From contig OX465590.1 in the NCBI GenBank assembly GCA_950022655.1, positions 40,046,218-40,110,217 of the forward strand: a DNA stretch of 64,000 nucleotides. Direction: 5' to 3'. The notes under the pieces are model-generated. The model was not told where the DNA came from. It was given only the letters and a program-made list of their open reading frames with translations, and ran no database searches. Every line of letters starts with the position of its first letter. Position 1 is the stretch's first letter. Position numbers and translations under genes: made by a program. This DNA comes from Alentia gelatinosa (taxonomy: Eukaryota; Annelida; Polychaeta; Phyllodocida; Polynoidae). Below, one piece after another: positions 57,360 through 64,000 of the stretch.

Positions 57360-57680
57360 GGCAATTTTCCACTGGCTTATGAAAACGGCGCCGAATTATT
57401 GAGTTCTCCAAATAGTCAGTAAGTGGTGGCTAACGACTGCAGGTCAGGATCTAGAAATCGGTAAGGGTGCAATGTCTGCCATGTTTCTGCCACATTTAGC
57501 AAGTCCATACTGACAGAATAGTCCTCCAAACTCAAAGACCATCATCTGTGGTGGCCTTATTACATAACCTATGCACAATTAATTGTTGATCACTTCTCTG
57601 CATATCTGTGTCCATTCATTTATCTGGCATAAGTGGTTCCCTACTGCAGATCCGTGGTGAATAGTCAGCCAGTGGAAAAT
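57360..57680. repeat. Family B-related fragment
   Basis: GGGCAATTTTCCACTGGC and inverse AGCCAGTGGAAAATGGC, with sequence shared with 37850-38050 (TGACAGAATAGTCCTCCAAAC in inverse form). Confidence 0.45.
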
Positions 57681-57687
57681 GGCTTTA

Positions 57688-57893
57688 TAGGCCCGTTTCC
57701 TTTGCCCGACTAAAATGGTGTTGGATTTTTTTGTGTTCTCCTAATAGCCCATTTCCATTGGTCATCACCGATAAATAGTCAGCTGGGACCAACGACGGAC
57801 CTTTAGCACTGCTGACACAAAACATAAATTGGCTATTAGGAGAACTAAAAAAATCTACACTGTTTTCGTCGGCCAATGGAAACGGGCCTTTTA
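57688..57893. mobile_element. Family B element, compact copy
   Basis: GGCCCGTTTCCTTTGCCCGA to GGCCAATGGAAACGGGCC. Confidence 0.6.
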
Positions 57894-58590
57894 ACCTGTT
57901 GCAGGAACCGCTCTCGCTACCCATCTTACCAGACACCAACGCCAGATTGTATAAAACGCTGAATGGAAACAGAAATGCATCGAAGTGTTCACATCAATTC
58001 AAAGACTACCACTGTGATGGTCATTGTGTTTGGAGTTCTATTGGTATGGACCTGTTAAATGCATCAGAAACACAGCGAACACAGCACCCTCACAGATTTT
58101 TTTTTTTTTTTTGGTAAATGTTTATTGACCATTAAAGTTGACATTCAAGGTAAATAGCCTTGATCTTCCACGCCAATAGGTCTGGTAGCTATAGCCACAC
58201 ACGGGTCAGCAAAAGGAAGACTGACGAAAGACTAGACAGGACAAATTACAACATAAATACAAACAAGAAAAATACAGTCGGTACATTTATACTAATCAAT
58301 CCAGTAAAATGGTTCTTCTCGGTTTTAATAAACTACTGGTCTGTATGACTGTCCCTGATCAATTTATTGATATAGTTCATTTTTAACTTTTGTTTTAAAA
58401 CTGTTGCCGATGTTTGATAGTTGTGTTTCAGCTGTTTTAGCTGTTTTAGATACTGACGTGCAGACGTTGGCCATCACCAACCAACCTTTAGGAGAACTCA
58501 GTTAATCAATGCCGTTTTCGTTGGCCAGTGGAAAACGGCTTATAGAGGCTGATTTAAAGGTATGACTTGTTGCAGGAACCACTCTCGCTA
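57894..58590. other. Mixed B-family fragments and simple repeats
   Basis: CCGCTCTCGCTACCCATC occurs at about 57907 and recurs (as CCACTCTCGCTACCCATC) at 58578, next to the O2 element. Poly-T lies at 58097-58112. No gene. Confidence 0.4.
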
Positions 58591-58599
58591 CCCATCCCG

Positions 58600-59226
58600 T
58601 GCACCCCTCTAATAAGATCACGCACCCTCTAAGTCGTATTCTGTACAAGGTTCTCACTGCACTCTATGGGAGAAGAATTCTTAACGAACTGGGCTTAGAG
58701 CCTTGATAATCCACTGACACACTGTATTCCTGCTAGGTGGCATCATTGAGATTATAGGAATCTTTGGGTTGCATTGATGTACTTCTTTAACACTGGAGGT
58801 GGGCCAGTTGATTCTCAAGGCTATAAGCCTAGTTCGTTAAGAATTCTTCTCCATAGAGCGTAGTGAGAGTACAGAATACGCCATAAGGCCCGTTTCCATT
58901 GGCCGATGAAGATTGCTTAGACTTTTTGAGTTACACAGAAAGTCTGCGGTGGTGCCACTGACTGTACATCGGTATAGAAAAATCGCTGAGGGTAGTAGAT
59001 TTCACTCAGTGACCAAGTTTTCACTCAGTGGTGGGAGGTGCCACATTGCATAATCTAAGCACAAAAAGTCGTGGATCATTTCACAACTTTGGTCATTTCC
59101 TTTGACCGATATTGGGTCAGCAGTGCCAAAAGTCCGTCGGTGGTTCCTGACAGTAGATCGGTGACAGGAGATCGGTCAATGGAAACGGGCCTTTAGAGAG
59201 TGTGAGATCTTATGAGAGGGGTGCAC
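58600..59226. mobile_element. Foldback O2 with nested B element
   Basis: Begins GCACCCCTCTAATAAGATC and ends GATCTTATGAGAGGGGTGC, with the same loop as O1 (GGTGGCATCATTGAGATTAT). A family B element (58887-59191) interrupts the right arm between AGAATACGCC and TTAGAGAGTG. Confidence 0.65.
58887..59191. mobile_element. Family B element nested in O2
   Basis: GGCCCGTTTCCATTGGCCGA to GATCGGTCAATGGAAACGGGCC, with TAA/TTA at the junctions. It is collinear with 38819-39116. Confidence 0.65.
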
Positions 59227-60826
59227 CCAGACCCTCGCTCCCATCCGGAGGAAACTGTGTGCCAGTTGATTCTCAAGGCTCTAAGCCTAATTCGCTAAGA
59301 ATTCTTCTCTATAGAGCATAGTGAGAGTACAGCATACGACTTGGAGAGTGTGAGATCTTATGAGAGGGGTGCACCCAGGCCCTCGCTCCCATCCAGGGGG
59401 AAAATCTGTGCCAGTTGATTCTCAAGGCTCTAAGCCTAGTTCGTTAAGAATTCTTCTCCCATAGAGCGTAGTGAAAGTACAGAATACGATCTTATGAGAG
59501 GGGTGCACCAAGACCCTCGCTCCCATCCAGGCATTCTCAAGGCTCTAAGCCTAGTTCGTTAAGAATTCTTCTCCATAGAGCGTAGTGAGAGTACAGCATA
59601 CGACTTAGAGAGTGTGAGATCTTATGAGAGGGGTGCACCCAAACCCTCGCTCCCATCCAGTGGGAAAATCTGTGCCAGTTGATTCTCAATGCTCTAAGCC
59701 TAGTTCGTTAAGAATTCTTCTCTATAGAGCATAATGAGAGTACAGAATACGACTTAGAGACTGTGAGATCTTATGAGAGGGGTGCAGGCAAGGCTCTAAG
59801 CCTAGTTCGTTAAGAATTCTTCTCCATAGAGCATAGTGAGAGTACAGCATACGAATTGGAGAGTGTGAGATCCATCCAGGGGGAAAATGTGTGCCAGTTG
59901 ATTCTCAAGGCTCTAAGCCTAGTTCGTTAAGAATTCTTCTCTAAAGAGCGTAGTGAAAGTACAGAATACGACTTAGAGAGAGAGTGTGAGATCTCATGAG
60001 AGGGGTGCACCCGGACCCTTGCTCCCATCCAGGGGGAAAATGTGTGCCAGTTGATTATCAAGGCTCTAAGCCTAGTTCGTTAAGAATTCTTCTCCATAGA
60101 GCGTAGTGAGAGTACAGCATACGACTTAGAGAGTGTGAGATCTTATGAGAGGGGTGCACCCAGACCCTCGCTCCCATCCAGGCATTCTCAAGGCTCTTAG
60201 CCTAGTTCGTTGAGAATTCTTCTCCATAGAGCGCAGTGAGAGTACAGCATACGACTTAGAGAGTGTGAGATCTTATGAGAGGGGTGCACCAAGACCCTCG
60301 CTCCCATCCAGGCATTCTCAAGGCTCTAAGCCTAGTTCGTTAAGAATTCTTCTCCTACAGAGCGTAGTGAGAGTACAGCATACGACTTAGAGAGTGTGAG
60401 ATCTTATGAGAGGGGTGCACCCAAACCCTTGCTCCCATCCAGGGGGAAAATCTGTGCCAGTTGATTCTCAATGCTCTAAGCCTAATTCGTTAAGAATTCT
60501 TCTCCATAGAGCGTAGTGAGAGTACAGCAGACGAGATAGAGAGTGTGAGATCTTATGAGAGGGGTGCACCCAAACCCTCGCTCCCATCCAGGGGGAAATG
60601 TGTGTCAGTTGATTCTCAAGGCTCTAAGCCTAGTTCGTTAAGAATTCTTCTCTATACAGCGTAGTGAAAGTACAGAATACGATCTTATGAGAGGGGTGCA
60701 CCCAGATCCTCGCTCCCATCCAGGCATTCTCAAAGCTCTAAGTCTAGTTCGTTAAGAATTCTTCTCCATAGAGCGTTGTGAGAGTACAGCAGACGAGAGT
60801 GTGAGATCTTATGAGAGGGGTGCACG
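59227..60826. repeat. Satellite of about 12 units derived from a foldback arm
   Basis: Each unit (about 110-150 bp) carries CTCAAGGCTCTAAGCCTAGT, AAGAATTCTTCTCCATAGAG, GTGAGAGTACAGCATACGAC and GATCTTATGAGAGGGGTGCA, the right arm of O2, joined through CCCTCGCTCCCATCCAGG. Units start near 59268, 59416, 59532, 59681, 59789, 59902, 60054, 60183, 60313, 60463, 60610 and 60725. Some units lack the GACTTAGAGAGTGTGA segment. Confidence 0.85.
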
Positions 60827-61150
60827 ACCAGCCACCGGTACGGTCGGCGCGGTATGAGTGCCGGCGTTGGACGTACGACGTCCGTGATGTCCTTGAGCAT
60901 GATGTGTGAGGTGGCTGTGTGTGGCGGCTGTATACATAGCGGCTCTGCTAGACAAGGTGACGCCGCACCGTGATCATGTTGCGTGACACGCAGGCAGGGC
61001 CGGCATTGAACCATGACCCCTTTTAGTTCCCAAGCCGCTCCAGGAGGCAGGGTTTGTGTAGGCAATACATGGTCTTTCTGTTCTGCTTTACGCGAAGCAG
61101 TAATGCCCGAAGCCTCCAACACCGGTACGCAAGGTTCGCTTTTACATGTT
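60827..61150. other. GC-richer unique segment
   Basis: The minus-strand frame reaching 61122 has a GC-rich part (DITDVVRPTPALIPRRPYR) but continues into the satellite, so at most a fragment is coding. No family recognised. Confidence 0.3.
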
Positions 61151-61160
61151 ATTATATACC

Positions 61161-61432
61161 TTTATCTCACTCATGGTATTTTACCCCATAGACTTAGCAT
61201 TGGGAACTCGTACCTAACGCCCATTGAGTATTTAGAAAAAAATACCCAATTGGGGATTATGTCATGAATGTTAGCTCATTAGTCAATGTAAAGGGTGAGA
61301 TAAATTCAGAAACCTATTCGAGTTTGCGGTCAGAGCTCGATCCCATCTCTTTTTATTCGTTCCTTTATTCACACGGCTTCGCTTGTGAATTACTACAAGA
61401 TTCAAACTCGGTGGGATAAATAACTTCCATGG
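61161..61432 (+). mobile_element. Hairpin-tailed element HP15
   Basis: TTTATCTCACTCATGGTATT, CATAGACTTAGCATTGGG, inverted end AAAGGGTGAGATAAATTC near 61300, then a hairpin with GAGCTCGATCCCATCTC and apex TTCACACGGCTTCGCTTGTGAA. The arms have diverged and the tail ends at TCCATGGGTTTCCTCTATAG. Confidence 0.6.
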
Positions 61433-61604
61433 GTTTCCTCTATAGTGTGCGAATGTCAGGTATATGCTGCCCTCTCACGGGGTACTGTATATATTCAATA
61501 CCTGCCCACTACAAAGCGCTTTGACATATTATTATTATTATTATCATCATTATTATATACCCATGAGGTATATGAGGTAAATATGCACCGTTTCGCCATA
61601 TAAT

Positions 61605-62190
61605 GTAAAAGTACCGTACGGGACGTCCACCAGTTTATTCATATATACCCCATCGCGTAAGTGCATTTATCCTACCCCTAATAAAAAACGCCATAGGCTT
61701 AGCATGGGATTTGTTTATGTCACTGGGTGTGACATAAAATGTTGTTTATGCCACTACTTTCTAATACTGAAAAAATGTAGAAACGGGGTAGGTTAAAATC
61801 TAGACGCCACTCGTTTGAGTTTGAGTTTACTTATGTCACTCGTTTTGTTGGCTCCATAATGTCACTCGTCTTTGACTCGTGAAATTATGGAGCCGACAAA
61901 ATGTGTGACATAAATAAACTCAGACTCAAACTCGTGACGTCTGTTTATAGTATCGGCTGTATATTGACATGTTTCCTCTTCTATATGTCAGCGTAATGGC
62001 TGTATTTGCTGCAAAGTGTATATGAAGAGAAATATTGTGTGCAGGACATGTATCCATGGGTTGTATACATTTTACACGTCTATAGATGAGGCATATACAC
62101 AATGGAAATAGGACTATCTGGTATATGCAATATCATACCTATATATGCTGGGTGTATACATATATAAACTGGTGGCTTTCATGCAGTGAA
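61605..62190. mobile_element. Family H element carrying HP16
   Basis: Left part CCACCAGTTTATTCATATATA and GTAAGTGCAT; right part GTATCGGCTGTATATTGACA through CTGGTGGCTTTCATGCAGTG. The split point corresponds to a continuous position near 11457 in the intact copy. Confidence 0.6.
61667..61949 (+). mobile_element. Hairpin-tailed element HP16 (insertion bounded by empty site)
   Basis: Starts TTATCCTACCCCTAATAAAA and CATAGGCTTAGCATGGG, inverted end GGGGTAGGTTAAAATC near 61786. Hairpin arms are TTATGTCACTCGTTTTGTTGG and CCGACAAAATGTGTGACATAA around CACTCGTCTTTGACTCGTG. It ends CTGTTTATA. The start and end are fixed by comparison with 11405-11814. Confidence 0.7.
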
Positions 62191-62630
62191 TAAAAAAAAA
62201 ATTATACACAATTATATCAACCATATAGAGTGCCAATACTATGCCATGGTTGTGTTGGAGTGATGGGAGTTGATGTCATAAGGAACATGGCAAACAGTGG
62301 CAATGATATGAGAAAGTAAACAAGAGATGAACATTGGTAGCTCATGGCCCGTAGGATCAGGAGCGGTCTTTGCTCCACCTAGCGCACTCCCTCCCTACTA
62401 GCGCTCCCTGCGCGCCCCCGCGTGCGAGTCACGTGAACTAATATGTCACCTGGCGAAGCACGCACCCAAGCTCTACCTCATTCTGTTCCTGCTGGTCACT
62501 ACGCTCACACCTACTATATTTTTCTCCTTGGCCCAACGCTGTTCATGGCACCGCATACTCCATGGGTATCGGTCCGAGACCGTCAGGGCACGAGTTAAAT
62601 ACGGGTAAAAGCATAAGGACAGGTTCACGT
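62191..62630. other. Intergenic DNA grading into a GC-rich leader
   Basis: From about 62340 GC rises (CGCGCCCCCGCGTGCGAGTC, TCACGTGAAC). This is probably the 5' part of the retroelement that encodes the following ORF, but no long terminal or split direct repeat was found. Confidence 0.35.
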
Positions 62631-62634
62631 GAGG

Positions 62635-63627
62635 ATGCCGAAAACGCGCGAGGGACCGAGCACGTCCCAGGCTCAGGATGCAGAGGTATCTTCGGAGTCG
62701 ACCGTCACGCTGGCCAACGAGCACGTGGAGTCAGCCTCAGAGGTCGGGAGCGTAAAGACCACCCGCCTCGTGGCCGTTGAGACGGGCCTCGCCGCGATGA
62801 AGGAGGACATGAAAACCCAGATAAGCGGAGTCCTGGCCGCCATCAACCGCCTAGCGGACCAGAGGGCACCGGAGGCAGCGTCGCGACCGCCGGCCATACA
62901 GTCTGCCACTGAGAGACGAACGCAAGATTGGGCCGAGGACCAAGCGTCACGTGTGCTGCCGCCACCACGACAGCTGCGGGAGAGATACGGCACGGACTCC
63001 TACATCCAGCGGGAACTCGACCGGGAGGCCATAAAGCACGATAGGACGGCTGGTAAGCTCCATTCAGACTTAAATATCGCTAGGCTTACCAGCAAGCCGT
63101 ACATGTTCATCGTCCGTGAGGGGGTCTACACCCTCTCACAGAAGCTGGAGGTGAGGGGTTCTCTAGGGCCCATGGAATATGTAAGTGCCTTCCTTGGTCT
63201 GCTAGGAGATGACCGAGCCGTAGAGCCCGCGGACAAGGATTATATGTTCAAGCACCTTCATCAGGTGTCAATCGACGCACAGTCACGGCCGTGGGCCGGC
63301 GTGCGGAGATGGAGCCAGTTTATTTTCGACCAGGTCGAGACCGGGAGGATCAGTTGGTCGGACTATGCCCTGATCCAGGAGGAGCGGGTCCGGCTCGCCA
63401 TGACGACCGGGACCCAGACCTTCTCTCCACAAATATTCCTTATGGACTCTTGGCTATTTTTTATACATTGTATTATCATGTATACCTATTACATAATACT
63501 CATACATTATCAATATGTGTTCCTTCACTACATATCAACATATGTACTACCTTTTCAGGCATCACATCTGCCTTATGTATACATTATACCAATGTACTTC
63601 ATCATATTTACCAATATGTTATCATAA
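62635..63627 (+). pseudogene. Retroelement Gag/ORF1-like fragment
   Basis: An open frame from ATG 62635. Residues about 40-75 are coiled-coil-like (AVETGLAAMKEDMKTQISG). Residues about 95-265 form a compact helical region (REGVYTLSQKLEVRG, RPWAGVRRWSQFIFDQV) resembling Gag-type ORFs of invertebrate LTR or tyrosine-recombinase retroelements as I remember them. GC-rich codon use stops abruptly near 63425, after which the frame continues into AT-rich, non-protein-like sequence. I read this as a 3' truncation. No reverse transcriptase, integrase or recombinase follows. The family is uncertain. Confidence 0.45.
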
Positions 63628-63774
63628 CATAACATATTTACATATGTATATTATTTTCAATAAGATATTATTTCATATTTAATATCTTATACTCTATGGA
63701 CTTCATGAAATTAAAATAAATTTTATTCGCCCACCTCTGTCTCATACTTTTGTGTTGCGGGAAAGGGGTAATGG
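63628..63774. other. AT-rich DNA, nothing recognised
   Basis: No frame or repeat ends seen. Confidence 0.4.
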
Positions 63775-64000
63775 AGATTAATATATATACATATACGCCT
63801 AGGCCTTATATACGGACGCGTCTTGGCTGTATTTCACACCCGGTGTATATGAGAGGAAATATCCTCTCCCCCCACCGCCTCCCGCCCGTTTGTGTTGGTA
63901 GAAGTACGGGTGTCCTCAGTAGGAAGCCCTCCCCCGCTCCCCCTCCCCCACCTCCCGCCGCCCGCTCTCAGTGAAGCCCTCTTCACTGGATGCTGATATA
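63775..64000. mobile_element. Family H element, cut by the window end
   Basis: Collinear with 11480-11700 (GACGCGTCTTGGCTGTATTT, GTGTCCTCAGTAGGAAGCCC). The C-rich block is retained. The left terminus is missing and the right lies outside the window. Confidence 0.6.

Noticed and set aside
59227..60826. Regularly repeated units that might suggest a CRISPR-like array
   Set aside because: Units are 110-150 bp of continuous similarity with no unique spacers, and they match the arm of a neighbouring foldback in an animal genome.

Overview
The window is nuclear DNA from an animal, most likely a marine invertebrate; I cannot name the phylum. Evidence: AT-rich DNA with GT-AG introns, a tRNA-derived SINE, a two-gene PIF/Harbinger DNA transposon, TTAGGG-like repeats, and very many short inverted-repeat (MITE-like) elements. 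There is no bacterial-type gene organisation, rRNA, CRISPR array or operon. I could not identify any complete host gene.

The centrepiece is a complete Harbinger element at 41206-52022 (10.8 kb). It has 28-bp perfect terminal inverted repeats and a CTG target-site duplication. Two convergent spliced genes lie inside it. The DDE transposase (42539-44708, +) has five exons, 349 aa and an intact reading frame. The Myb/SANT-like DNA-binding partner (46212-51661, -) has seven exons whose phases all agree, but one in-frame TAA interrupts exon 5. In known Harbinger systems the Myb-like protein helps the transposase reach the nucleus and the transposon ends, so the pair works as one machine. Both genes have a perfect TGACGTCA upstream of their ATG, and the Myb gene also has three abutting kappaB-like 10-mers.

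Around it is a dense, nested mosaic of non-autonomous elements. (1) CWG-duplicating MITEs (families C, F, I, J) insert at ACCWGGT-like sites, as the big Harbinger does. (2) TWA-duplicating MITEs (family A). (3) TTAA-flanked elements (family K) carry a CTCF-like motif. (4) The most unusual group is a large set of 'hairpin-tailed' elements: a conserved left end (TTATCYYACCCC plus CATAGGCTTAACATTGGG), a short core, a matching inverted end, then a 90-190 bp hairpin often capped by GGCGAAGCC. Two filled/empty comparisons inside this window indicate that core and hairpin move as one unit.

Layout: 1-2850 repeats F and G; 2850-7050 MITEs A and D, element L and hairpin-tailed units; 7050-10050 a nested M/C cluster; 10050-18190 further MITEs; 18190-19040 a GC-rich island; 19094-21017 a long TTAA element; 21406-22205 a minisatellite; 23975-25385 a higher-order repeat; 26000-32000 mostly sparse DNA with two doubtful coding fragments; 32030-36630 foldbacks and nested insertions; 37400-40050 SINE and MITEs; 41206-52022 Harbinger; 52680-57060 MITEs and a promoter-like GC-rich block (54955-55310); 57360-60830 MITEs ending in a satellite built from a MITE arm; 61160-64000 hairpin-tailed elements, an H element and a Gag-like ORF fragment.
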